A DNA stretch of 64,000 nt from Puffinus mauretanicus. Taxonomy: Eukaryota > Chordata > Aves > Procellariiformes > Procellariidae. Every line of letters begins with the position of its first letter. The stretch's first letter is position 1. Shown here in pieces: positions 24,801 to 35,060 of the stretch. The position numbers and the translations under genes were made by a program. The stretch lies in assembly GCA_023333565.1 (NCBI GenBank), contig JAJKFH010003173.1, positions 310,001-374,000 of the forward strand, in the 5' to 3' direction. A model generated the notes under the pieces. That model did not search any database and had not been told where the DNA came from. It saw nothing but the letters and a program-made list of their open reading frames with translations.

Positions 24801-26654
24801 TGCTGAACAACTCCTGTAGGTGCTGGGTTTTCTCCTCAAATGTTTTATGTGGAAGCGGATGGGAATTCACAATTTTATAATACTGCTTCAGCCCTGAGCA
24901 TGAAACCAAAAATACTATGAGATTAAGGGTTTGCATAAAAACATGCACAGTGCTATGCTGCTGTCAACACGTGTCACTGCAGCTGAAACAAAGACTTGAA
25001 ATTTAAACAAGCACACATGTGCCGAATAAGAACCTGCAGGACAGGTTTTTCTTAAAAGGCTGATATATGTTTGGAATTGATAGAAAAAAGAAAGTTACGT
25101 TCATCACTGATGTTTTAAATACATCAATACGGGAAACAAATACTTCGTAAGCTAATCAACTCACCTGTGTGGGGAAATCATGAAGCATCACAAATTTTAA
25201 AAGTGCATGTTTTGGTTTTAGTATACTCTTCTTAATCTATTGATAACAATATCACTATAAACTAACTTCTACTTACCAATAAGACTTGGATCAGTAGGGT
25301 TCAACCTCACAAATGTTGGCTCTCTCATGTACCTGGTCAAAGCATTAGCTAATGATTCAGGATAAGTAGCTGAAACAGCAAGCATCTGTTTATTGGCCGG
25401 TAGCGAAGAGTAAATCCAACTGCGAGATAAACAAATGGAAATGACTAACAAATATGTATCTAATCTACTGACAAATGCATGAGAAGTGTTTTTCTTACTT
25501 GATTTGCTCCTGAAAGCTGCCTTCTTCTAGAAGCTTGTCTGCTTCATCAAGAATGAAAAGCCGGATACTGGCTGTATTCAAGTAGTCCAACTCTATGAGC
25601 TGTTTTATTCGACCTGCATATGAAGAAAAAAAGAAAAACTAACTTGAAAAAATATTAATTGAAAGGTTCTAATGATTAATTTTGTAATTTAAAAAAAAAT
25701 TTAATAAGCCTTAAAAAGGGCATATTTAGAATAATCTCTGACTAAAAATACCTGGTCTAAATGTGTCTGGCACTGGCCTTTGAAACTACCCTCTATTTTT
25801 AAAAAAAGGAACTCAGATTTCAAAAGCACCAGTTATGGTACTGTGAAGTATCACACGGTATCTGAAGCACAATGAAGCACATCCATACCTGGGGAGCCAA
25901 CTGCTATATGGCACTTCTTTAGTCTGATTTTGTCCTGGTTCAAAGGAGTCCCTCCAATGAAAACATGGCATTCCAAGCCTTCCATTTTTATTCCAATAGT
26001 TGTGATTACAGCATGAATCTGCACAGCAATCTCCCGTGTAGGAGCCAAGATCAGAATCTGTAAGGGCCAATGATTAAATGTGAAAGCTGCAGAAGGGTTC
26101 CGAAGATTAAAGTCCAGCGTCAAGTCGTGATGGTTTCAAATACTATGTCTCACAGGCGACAACGGAGTTTCCCTAAGAAAAAGGGCGACTCCCCCTCACA
26201 GAGCAATGCCCCCCCTCCCCGTACCGGTAAAGGCGGGCCGGGCCAGCGCGCAGCAGCAACCCGGGGCCGGGGCTCACCTGCGTGGCGGGGCTCTCCAGCA
26301 GCACCGCGTCCAGGGCGATGGTGGAGAACACGCAGGTTTTGCCAGTGCCAGACTTGGCCTGCACGATGAGATCTGGAAAGATCCGCCACAGAGGTCACCG
26401 GAGGCCCCCGGGTGCCCCCAGCCCCGCGCCCGGCCCCTCACCCGGCCCGCCCGCTCACCCAGGCCGCAGCGCCCCAACGGGATGGCCTTCAGCTGGACCG
26501 GCGACGGCCTATGGAACCCAGCCGCCTCCAGCCCCGCCAGCACCGGCGCGGACAGCAGCAGCGACCCGAAGTCGGACGGGCCGCCGGGCACCAACACGTC
26601 GCGCGTGCGGAACCGTCCCTCAGCCGCCGCCGGCGCGTCCGCGGCCGCCGCCAT
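20754..26654 (-). CDS. DDX20: DDX20 (Gemin3), DEAD-box ATP-dependent RNA helicase, complete
   Basis: Gemin3 is the DEAD-box helicase of the SMN complex, acting in the cytoplasm and nuclear gems in spliceosomal snRNP assembly. Eleven exons (26654-26459, 26372-26278, 26057-25889, 25613-25499, 25419-25277, 24893-24755, 24362-24304, 23606-23524, 22825-22720, 22633-22532, 21856-20754) join in frame to 2310 nt, 769 aa. All helicase motifs are present: Q motif GFHRPSPVQ (46-54), Walker A AKSGTGKT (71-78), PTRE (103-106), GSPGR, DEAD (176-179), SAT (208-210), STDLTSRGID (330-339) and [10 protein letters not shown] (360-369). The C-terminal half is low-complexity and diverged but ends in a Tyr/Trp-rich tail resembling human. 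The chain is shorter than the 824-aa human protein, mainly in the N-terminus and middle. All introns are short (under 0.7 kb), so the gene fits in 5.9 kb. Confidence 0.96.
22532..22633 (-). CDS. DDX20: DDX20 exon 10
   Basis: 102 nt, acceptor TATCACAG, donor GTATGC. Encodes [20 protein letters not shown] and [13 protein letters not shown], the end of the helicase core. Confidence 0.95.
22720..22825 (-). CDS. DDX20: DDX20 exon 9 (motifs V and VI)
   Basis: 106 nt, acceptor TTCTCAAG, donor GTAAAA. Encodes [18 protein letters not shown] and [12 protein letters not shown], the arginine-finger motif VI. Confidence 0.95.
23524..23606 (-). CDS. DDX20: DDX20 exon 8
   Basis: 83 nt, acceptor CTTTCTAG, donor GTGAGT. 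Encodes [20 protein letters not shown] then VLISTDL, the first part of motif V. Confidence 0.94.
24304..24362 (-). CDS. DDX20: DDX20 exon 7
   Basis: 59 nt, acceptor TCTGTCAG, donor GTAAGT. Encodes [19 protein letters not shown], part of the second RecA domain. Confidence 0.94.
24755..24893 (-). CDS. DDX20: DDX20 exon 6 (start of second RecA domain)
   Basis: 139 nt, acceptor ATGCTCAG, donor GTAATA. Encodes [16 protein letters not shown] through [11 protein letters not shown] (motif IV). Confidence 0.95.
25277..25419 (-). CDS. DDX20: DDX20 exon 5 (SAT motif)
   Basis: 143 nt, acceptor CTCGCAG, donor GTAAGT. Encodes [20 protein letters not shown] and the linker into the second RecA-like domain. 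Confidence 0.95.
25499..25613 (-). CDS. DDX20: DDX20 exon 4 (DEAD box)
   Basis: 115 nt, acceptor TATGCAG, donor GTAAGA. Encodes [12 protein letters not shown] and [16 protein letters not shown], including the catalytic DEAD at residues 176-179. Confidence 0.95.
25889..26057 (-). CDS. DDX20: DDX20 exon 3 (motifs Ia and Ib)
   Basis: 169 nt, acceptor CCTTACAG, donor GTATGG. Encodes [13 protein letters not shown] through [11 protein letters not shown]; nearly identical to human. Confidence 0.95.
26278..26372 (-). CDS. DDX20: DDX20 exon 2 (Walker A)
   Basis: 95 nt, acceptor TTTCCAG, donor GTGAGC. Encodes [20 protein letters not shown], the ATP-binding motif I, up to ATQ. Confidence 0.95.
26459..26654 (-). 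CDS. DDX20: DDX20 exon 1
   Basis: 196 nt, 65 codons plus one base, donor GTGAGC. Encodes a short Ala-rich N-terminus, then the isolated aromatic and Q motif ([20 protein letters not shown]). The ATG lies inside a YY1-type motif. The N-terminus is about 30 residues shorter than I recall for human. Confidence 0.92.
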
Positions 26655-26657
26655 CTT
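26647..26657 (-). promoter_or_regulatory. YY1-type motif spanning the DDX20 start codon
   Basis: - strand AAGATGGCGGC, a match to the YY1 consensus, contains the initiator ATG. Such sites are common just downstream of TSSs of housekeeping genes. Confidence 0.6.
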
Positions 26658-26713
26658 TGGGGGAGGAAGCGGCGGCGGGCGGCGCCTCGCGAGACGCGCC
26701 TTTAGTCCGCGCC

Positions 26714-26723
26714 GCGCACGCGC
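26714..26723. promoter_or_regulatory. NRF1-type site GCGCACGCGC
   Basis: Matches the NRF1 consensus GCGCAYGCGC, 60 bp upstream of the DDX20 ATG. Confidence 0.5.
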
Positions 26724-29700
26724 CCTGGGCGACCCCCCGCCCCCCGCCTCAGCGCGGCGTGCCGCCAGGGGGCGCCGCGGGCGCCGGTTGGCGGGCGGGG
26801 CCGCGCGGGGCCGCCTGCCTGCGCGCGCGGCGGGTTCCGTGGGGGGCGGCCGCGGCCGGGGGCGCTCCTGGCCCGGTCCCCGGCTCGTCAGCCTCTCCTG
26901 CCGGCGTTAGCTGCTGTTTCCGCCCGTGAGGCTGGGGCTGCCCGCTGTGTGTCTCAGCAGGTGCGCTCACCTACACAGCCGCAGTTAATGATGATGTTTA
27001 TGAAACAGCAGGCCTTTAGGTGGAGAAAGATAAACCTTCGCGGCTAAACAGCCTTTCGTACGTGCCTGGGTCGTTTGTTTTATGAACAGCACAAAAGCTT
27101 AAACTTAGAAATGCCACAGAGGATAAAACCTCTGTGTTACAAGAGTGGAAGTAAACGGGTGAGAGCTGGAGACCGTGCCACCAGCTCCGCGAGCGAGAGC
27201 TCTACCTAGACTTAAACCTGCACCGCAGAGAAGCGGGGCTCGAGGCATGGCGGAGGGTGGCCGAGCCAGGGCAGGGTGAGGGCAGGCACCTGGCCGGCAG
27301 CGGCAGGACAGGAGGGAACGGTCAGAAGAGAGGAATGAGCAGAGGGAAAGAGAGGGAGTCGTGTGAGGGAAGGAAGGGTCAGCAAAGGAACGATGGAGAA
27401 GGCTGCAAAAGAGGATGAGGAGGACAAAATTGATCGTGTTGGCAAAACAGTGTCAACAAGCTTGCTGACAGTTGGTGCCCAAAGTATCTATGTCTCAGTT
27501 TGGAGAGAAAGCAGTCACCACTAATCTCTCAGCTATCCTACTGTAACGAAACGGCAGGGACATTTTGTTCTGCCCCCTCCAGTTTCAGCCCTCCTTCCAC
27601 CATCCTGACGCTAGAAATGAGTTTCTCATTAAACACTCTGTGTCTGGGATACAGCTGTACTGCATACAGAAACGACTTAAAAGCCAGGGTACTACGAAAA
27701 ATTAATAGTATAGCATTCACTTCAGCAAAGGCAAATGTATTAATCTGTTGTGTGTGCATTACTTACTATCTCTGTAGACGACTTATGTTAAATCCTGGGT
27801 GGTTTTATGCATATCAGCTTTTACTGTCATAGCAGTTCAGAGCGTCTGGACATGCAGCTTCCATTCATCGCAATGGGATTTCAAAAATCTCAACAGTGGC
27901 TTCTACTGTACAAGCACATACACTGTGTCATTATTCTTATATTGCCAGGCAGCCTAAATGAATTTTAATGGCTTTAGTGTACCACAGCCTTTGTCACGCC
28001 TTTGAAATTCCTCATGATTATATTCCTGATGGGGGAGAAAAAGTATGGTGCATTCTATTCAGTTGTTATTTTTCAGTATTATGATATTTTCATATGAATA
28101 TCTGAGCACCAACCAAGAGTGGGGCCTCACAGGACAATGAAGAACACTTTCAGCTTGGAGAGCTTAGCTCTACGAAGTCAGGACAGACCAGATGGTAGGG
28201 GCGAGAACTGTGCCCCGGAGCAGAGGTAACAGGATAGCTAACTACAAGCATTCTGTTAGTTCCAATTATTTTTTAATTTTTAAGTGGATATTCCCATTGG
28301 TCCTCAAGGGGAAACGAGTCTCCAACATGAGATAATTATCTCTGGATAAATCTGGGAAAGGAGACAGACAAAGACACCTGGCCATAACAAACGTTTGATT
28401 AAATACAGCCTCTCATAACCCTTTTAAATTGATGTAATTTAAACAGACAAGGAAGAGCAATCAGAAGTGACAGTTCCCATGGGGGAAGGGCAAGAAAGAG
28501 GTGATAAAACAGCCCAAAACAGGCATCGCAATGAACTGCTCCCCCTCTCTTTTCCTCACCTATTCCTTTTCTCCCCTGCACACACATTGCAATACAACCG
28601 AGGTGATTTGGAGACAGACATTATTCTCTGTGATGCATTGTTAACAAGACATTCAGACACATCACCTTAATTCAGAAAGATGCTGCTGTTTGTAGGTGTT
28701 CATTTAATTTTCTGTTGGATCCTGGAGGGACGGATTCCAAACCATCTCAATGTCTCTATGCTGAGAAACCCTTCGACGCGACGACTGGCAGATTTATTGT
28801 CCCCGTCCCTTTGGTTTTGGCCCTTACTGATGGGGCTGTGTCAGATTTAGGTCATGCTCCTGCAGCTGTATCAGTTGATCTAATTAAAGGTTTTGTTTCT
28901 CCCTTTACCCTTATTCCCATAGAAGATCTCACCTGCTACTGCTACTAACTTTGTTTTAAACTCTCTGTATGTTGTGTACTTTGCCATGAGCCTGTGTATA
29001 AATAGCAATCCTCAACCTTCAGGCCTCGTTTTACCTCAGTGACTCTCAAGTACAGAATTCATATTGTCGATGTTCACATGTCAGCCCAGTTGAGAGGAAT
29101 CTGCAGTTTTGCCATGACATTGCTTTGCTTTTGCTTGGAGTAAGATTCAAAGGAAGTATTCCTGTTCAAAGCAGCCTCTGGAAATCTTGACAATTAATCT
29201 GAATACTCTGTAGGCAGAACAGGTCCTGGGAAATGATTTAGGTTAGTAAAAGAAGTAGATAAGACCTCCTTCTGAGATGGAATATTAAAAAAATAACTGG
29301 TTCTTATAAAGGGATATAAACTCCCTAGCTTGGGGGCATAAACCAACCTCTAGGTTTTGGGGCTTATAAGAAAACTTGTACTAGGGAAAAATCTTGCTCC
29401 CGTATCTACTGCGTGCACGTTTTATTCCCCCAAGACAGGGCTCACCACTTTTTTGTCCCTGTTATGAAGTGCAGATTACATATTTGATTTTAATTCCATC
29501 CAAGGTTAATCTTACTCTGAATCTATATATCAATATATCAGCTTTGGATAAATGATCTGATAAGACACCTGTGAGGTGCATGCTGCTGATACTCAAGGTC
29601 AGGTTCTCGCTATTTCAGACTATAAAGGACTTTTCTTCAAACTCCCAGCAGGAAGGCAAAGGTCTGTATCACACGTTTGATGTGTAGTTTGCATTGTGCC

Positions 29701-30469
29701 GAGACCTCCTAAGGCTAACACGTGCAGGGCAAAGAAACGGCTTGACCGGTACTTAGAACCTTAGTACTAGGGAGTCACACAGATTTATCCATCTCCTCTT
29801 TCTGTGGAACTTACTCTTCATTCAGAACAGCTAAGTTCTTGTTGTAACTCTTTGAAAGACTGGGATAAACTGCTCATTGCATTGGCTTCCAGAACTATCG
29901 GTGGTGTATATCTTTTAAGAATACATTCATGATAGATTTGAACATTGCTACTGTAAACAAGCACCTGCCTTGCCTTATTCCTTTAGCTTCAAAGGATTTG
30001 TCTTCTGTATCTGCCAAGACACGGAATTATTCAGAACAAATTTTGGTTTACATAATATTTATAAAATATTTTTAAAGTGAGGTAATCTCATCCTCCTTTC
30101 CCAGATGTGTTCAGATGAAGACAGTGAACTTTCTCCGTTCTCTGCAGCACGTGTGACTCATTCTTCGGAGTGTGGTATGTATTTATGTTTACACTGCCAT
30201 GGAAACTGTATTTGTTCTCTGTACAGTAAAGCACATTACACTGAAAGGGCCATTGATATTAGTATAGACAGTGACTTCATATTCACCACCAAAAACTGAC
30301 TCCAAGCACCCTGCGCATTCATTTTCCCTTTGAAAAAAAAAGCTGGATGGCAAGTTACCGACGAATAGCAAGATTTTGGGGAAGCAGAATCTTCTTTGTT
30401 GCTTTAGTAATTGGCAAAGTCTTGGATTTTTTCCAGCAAGCCTGGTGCATGGAGTTGTTACAAATAATT

Positions 30470-30490
30470 ATGATGATGATGATGATGATG
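30470..30490. repeat. (ATG)7 triplet repeat
   Basis: Seven perfect ATG units in the DDX20-INKA2 intergenic region. Confidence 0.9.
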
Positions 30491-33366
30491 GAGTCTTACA
30501 TCCATCTAAGGCTCATTTCAGTGCCCTTCTGCTGAATAGATTTGGTTCCTTGTCAGGCATGTCCTTCAGAAGGATCCAGAACAACTCCACAAATTTCAGA
30601 TGAAATCTAAAGTGTACAGGGGGGTCACCACAGGTGCATGTACAGATGCAGCTACAGATAAAAAGCAAGCGTTCATCAGGATACCGGTTCAGAGTAGCTA
30701 TTTCAACTATACCAGTGAGAAGTGCCAGTAGTTCGCTTCTAGTGTTTTCCTCTAGATAAATAAATATCAGCCCATTTTAATCTTAGATATGCTTTTATAC
30801 CAAGGTTTGCTAAATTATTTTTCAGCTAGTATTAACAGGATCTAGGTCACCAAAATGCAGCCAGCCGAGATGTAATCCAATAGTTCTTTAACACAAGACA
30901 GCACAGTGAATGCACAAGGAGTTTCCCTACCCTGGTACTTACTCTTGGCACTCCAGTGCAAGCAGAAGAATGTCAGGAGCTGGAATTTGGCTGGAGCAGA
31001 GTGAAAAGTTTTACTTTTGGGATGGGGCATGTGAGGTAGGGGCATGTCAGGAACTTTAAAGACCACAAGTGCAGAGACTGCATGCAATAAATTAGGCTTA
31101 ATGGAAGAAACGGTCAAATTTCCAGGGATAATTTATCTCTTTATACACACATACAAAAGCAGAATTAAAGTTTTGACATTATATTCTTACCTATTTTGGC
31201 TGGATGTTTATGCCCCAGTGGATTTAAACAAAGATGGGTGCAATTCAGGTCATGCTGCAGCTTAAACGGGAAGAAATTCTGAAAGGTTTGCCTTCAGTGT
31301 GCAAGAAAGTAAAAATGAAAGAAAATTCAGCGATAACCACGCTTGTTAGTTCAGCAAAGAACAGTCACGTGAAAGCCCTGAGAAACCAGATCAATGAACT
31401 GAAAGACAACAAATGAGATAAGCCTTCAGCTGTGAAGGGATGGATGTTTTCTCAAATGGGAAGGAATGAGGCAGTTCATGTAAGTGGAATACACCACTCT
31501 AAAAGGCTTATTCTATTTTTTGCCCAAGGATCTCAGTTTGTCATTTTATCCTGAAATAAGCCATGTAGCTTTCTGCTTGAAGGTGTTTTATTCTCAGCTC
31601 TGTATTTTCTTGGAGACCTGATTTTCCACTGCATTGCACCATCTGCTCATGGTTTGCACTACTGTGGAGTGGAAGGAGTGCAGGGCCTGTCATGAAGTGT
31701 CGATGTTGCTTTGAACCAATTGTCTACACAGAAAAGAAAAATGTTGCTTAGTGGGGAAATCCTACTGAAAAAATATTTCAGATTTTTCCCTTCTCTTGCA
31801 AGTTCCCAGGAGTTTGGAGCACATGAATATTCTGGTCTTTTCTTTATTCTATGCTCATGAACTCCTTTATCAGCCTCATGGGACATGAACAGCCCCGGAG
31901 GCTGAAAAATGGATCAAAAAGACAACCTTAAACAGAAGCCAAACAGGGGCTAAAAACTCTTCCCTGTTCATCTGCCGGCAGATCATGCAGTTCAGTGTCT
32001 TGCAAGTGTTACAGGAGCTTTCTGGAACACAGCGTCTGCCAATTGCCACGTACATGTGCAGTTGGCCTCCTGAATGCTAGACGTGCTGGAAAATACAATA
32101 TTGTTTAACTTAGATTTGATGCTTCAAATAACCATGTGTATCTTTTGTATCTCTTTTGTATTAGAATATTCAAAGCGCTGTGAAAAGCATCAGTTAAAAC
32201 AAATTCAGGAACCGTATGATTTAAAAAAAAATATGGTATTGTAAAGAAAATCTTGGGGAGAGCGTCCTGTGCCTAGGATAATTCCTGGTCTGATTTCATA
32301 CAGTTTTCCAAGATGCCAAAACCATAGTGCTCATCAGCAGTCTACTTTGTCTAGACGCGGTAACCCCAGGAGAACAGTAGTCATTCCCTGTTGATGCCTG
32401 CTCTTAGTCTCTTCCCTACCAAATGTAAAAGAATACATACAAAATACTGTTGTTCAAAGCTGGCTTGGATAAATTAAGCTCACGGTCAGTTTTCAGCTCA
32501 AACCAGCTGAACTTAGGTCCATGTATTACAAATGTGAAGAGAAAATGCCATCATGTTTTAGCTTTGGTGCCATGCCACAAGGAAGAAGTAGTGTCTACGT
32601 ATTGCTTTACGGAACTGAGATAATACAATAAATTATAAAAACATGGTACCACTAGCAGCAAAGGAATAAAGGTCTTGAGCCTGAGCAACGCAGAAACCTG
32701 GACTCTGAGACTGTGGCTCTTCTTGAACACGGATCCTTGTCTGAGGCACAGAAAGAGGAAAGGGAAGTTGGGTCATTCCCTGTACTATTAACAATTGGCG
32801 GAGGCAGGCGTTTCAGCTTGTAGTCTCCACATGGTGCCATCTTTTTGATTTTTTACCACTGACTGGCTGTTCAAACCTGCCATGTGATACTTGATATGCT
32901 TGGGTAGCCTGGGGCCATACATACCCCGACCCTGGGCCGTGGGGAGCAGCCAGCTGGCCAACAAATCCAGCCAGATTTCAAGAAAAAAATTATAGCTGGG
33001 CTAGTTGGCTTAGACTTCAAGAAACACTGGCAGGTATCCCACTCACATCATAGCATACCCCGTTGGAAGTGATTAACTTTTTGATAAGGTCATTTATTTA
33101 ATACGTTGTTTACTGCCCCACGTTCTACAGATCCTTGAAGAGAGATGCAATTTTCATGCTTCCTTAATAGATAGGAAATGGAAACCCTGAAATGAGCGAA
33201 GTGACAGGAAATTTTGACTAATAATAAAAGAGATGCTGGAAGGATCAATAAATGTTAACTCTAAAGTGTTTCCCAAACATACATGAAAGGGCAGATCGCA
33301 AATTTCTTATTCAAATTGGATTTTGACACAAAGGTCAGCTTTCAAAAACACCAAAGCTGATTTCTA

Positions 33367-33382
33367 CAAACAAACAAACAAA
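33367..33382. repeat. (CAAA)4 repeat
   Basis: Four tandem CAAA units in intergenic sequence. Confidence 0.85.
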
Positions 33383-34429
33383 ATCCTATTACCAACTATA
33401 AAAAATGCTTTCCTTCAAAAAATAAAGACCTGGAAAGGCAAAGATTTTAGCCAGTCTTTGTTAATACTCAAATGTATGAGAAAAAGCAAGTAATTACGTT
33501 TTTCATCCCAAATTTGAAAACTCAAAGTAGTATTTCTCATCCTATCAAGTTCTTTACCATTGCAGAACGATTCAGACAAGCCTTCCTAACCTATTACAGG
33601 GGACTCAGCATTTATCATCTAAACAACACATTTTGCACATAATCTGAGAATAATGCATATATATAGATGAGAAACGCTGAAAAATTAAACCCCTTTCCAA
33701 TTCAGTGCAGTTATAAAGTTTGATGATACAAAAGTGCTTGTATTTTTTTCCTGGCTCATATGTCCATCTGTTTGATTTCCTGTGGTGACAAGCAATATCA
33801 GAGGTTGTTGATCCGAGGTAAAAAAATCCTGCCTTAGAGGAGCACAGCCGTAGCACTGACAATATCCCTCATATCCAGGGAGTTTCCAGTTGCTGCTGTG
33901 TTTGTAAACTCCTGTCAGCCAAAATACTGCTTGTAAAACACAGTAAGGAAAAAACCTGCTCTTCTGAAAATAAATCACGCTAAGAATTTTCGACATCTGT
34001 TTCTTGCAGCTTTCTAGACATGTGCTGTTCCTGACAAAGGGCGTTTTGATACGGCACTGCCATGTGCAAAGTGCTTGGGGGACTGCCACCTTCCAGGGGA
34101 GACCCGTAACATCCCCCGGGGTGGCAAAGGGCAGGTTGACCCATGGGGGACGCGCCTTCACGCAGCAACCCGGCCCCAGTTAGCACAAAATGGGAAAATC
34201 CACAACTGGGTGGCTTTGCAATTTGTCCTGATTAAGGCCATGTAGGTTAATCCATGCTTTTGTTGGGGTGGTCCGTCTCTGCAGAGCAATTTGCAGGATC
34301 TGGACGACAACAAACTAAACCGTCCAACTTCTCCAGGGGAGAAGGGATCATTCTCTGCACGCACTCCCGCGCTGTCACCGGGTGCGGGGTTTGGTTCGGC
34401 TTCCATGCAAGCAGCCCCTCGCCGTCTGG

Positions 34430-35060
34430 CGCTTTCACCAGGACTCCCAGGCCCCGGAGGCGGGGGCATGGGACCCCCCCCAGCGCACCGCCGCTCGGAG
34501 GGGCGGCCCCGCTGCGCGCCTCCCGCCCCGCATCCCGGCTCCGACGGGCCGGGCTCAGCCCCGGCGGCAGCCGCCGCCCCCCGGTGCCGCCCCCGGCCTC
34601 CCCGCGGCGGCCCCCCCGCCCGGCCCCGCTCCCCTCCCCGCGGGCGGAGCGCTCGCACGGCGGGGCCGCATGAGCCGGGCCATGGACCTCCACCTGCGCC
34701 GGCTGAAGCAGGAGCTGGTAAGGGGGCGGCGGGCGGGCGGGGGTCCCCGCACCCGGGGCTCGTCCCGCGGCGGTGCCTGCGCGGTGCGCGGAGCCCGAGC
34801 TCCGCTGGGTCTGCGCGGCTCCGCTCGCCCTTTGTGGGGGGGCAACGCGGCCGGGCGCGGAGCGGGCTCCGCGGCCGGACGGCAGCAGCCGGCGGGAGGG
34901 GCAGGGCAGGTCCCGGCCGCATCCAGCCTCCGGCTGGCCGGGGAAGTTCGGGGTCCCTCCGCGGCTGCTCCCCTCCGGCATCGCCGAGCATCGGGCGGCA
35001 GGTCCCGGCCTCCCAGCGCCGGCCGGTGGGATGCCGCCGGTCCATTCGTCTGCCAGAGAA
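34430..35060 (+). promoter_or_regulatory. INKA2: INKA2 CpG-island promoter and first exon
   Basis: Very GC- and CpG-rich sequence centred on INKA2 exon 1. G-tracts and C-tracts near 34455-34485 and 34600-34620 could form G-quadruplexes. No TATA box is obvious. Confidence 0.8.
34682..34717 (+). CDS. INKA2: INKA2 coding exon 1
   Basis: Twelve codons, MDLHLRRLKQEL, then donor GTAAGG. The context GGGCCATGG is near-optimal. The upstream ATG at 34670 (MSRA extension) has C at -3 and is weaker. No stop separates either from upstream GC-rich sequence. Confidence 0.88.

Larger units (their letters stand above)
21857..26277 (-). other. DDX20 introns longer than 300 bp
   Basis: Introns 21857-22531, 22826-23523, 23607-24303, 24363-24754 and 24894-25276 are AT-rich. 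I saw no small-RNA gene or repeat in them, though a snoRNA cannot be excluded by eye. Confidence 0.7.
26160..26960 (-). promoter_or_regulatory. DDX20: DDX20 CpG-island promoter
   Basis: A dense GC/CpG block covering exons 1-2 and the upstream region. No TATA box, which fits a housekeeping promoter. The long open frames here on both strands are by-products of GC richness. Confidence 0.8.
26961..34380. other. Intergenic, between the divergent DDX20 and INKA2
   Basis: 7.4 kb with no recognised gene. It holds a GAT triplet repeat at 30470-30490, a CAAA repeat at 33367-33382, and small open frames (28715-28948 and 31234-31416, both +) that I cannot assign to a family. No complete transposon was seen. 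A transcript starting at either CpG island could cross it; nothing in the sequence proves that. Confidence 0.5.

Noticed and set aside
26206..26929. Two overlapping + strand frames of 215-234 codons over DDX20 exons 1 and 2
   Set aside because: They are antisense to conserved DDX20 coding sequence and arise from CpG-rich composition.
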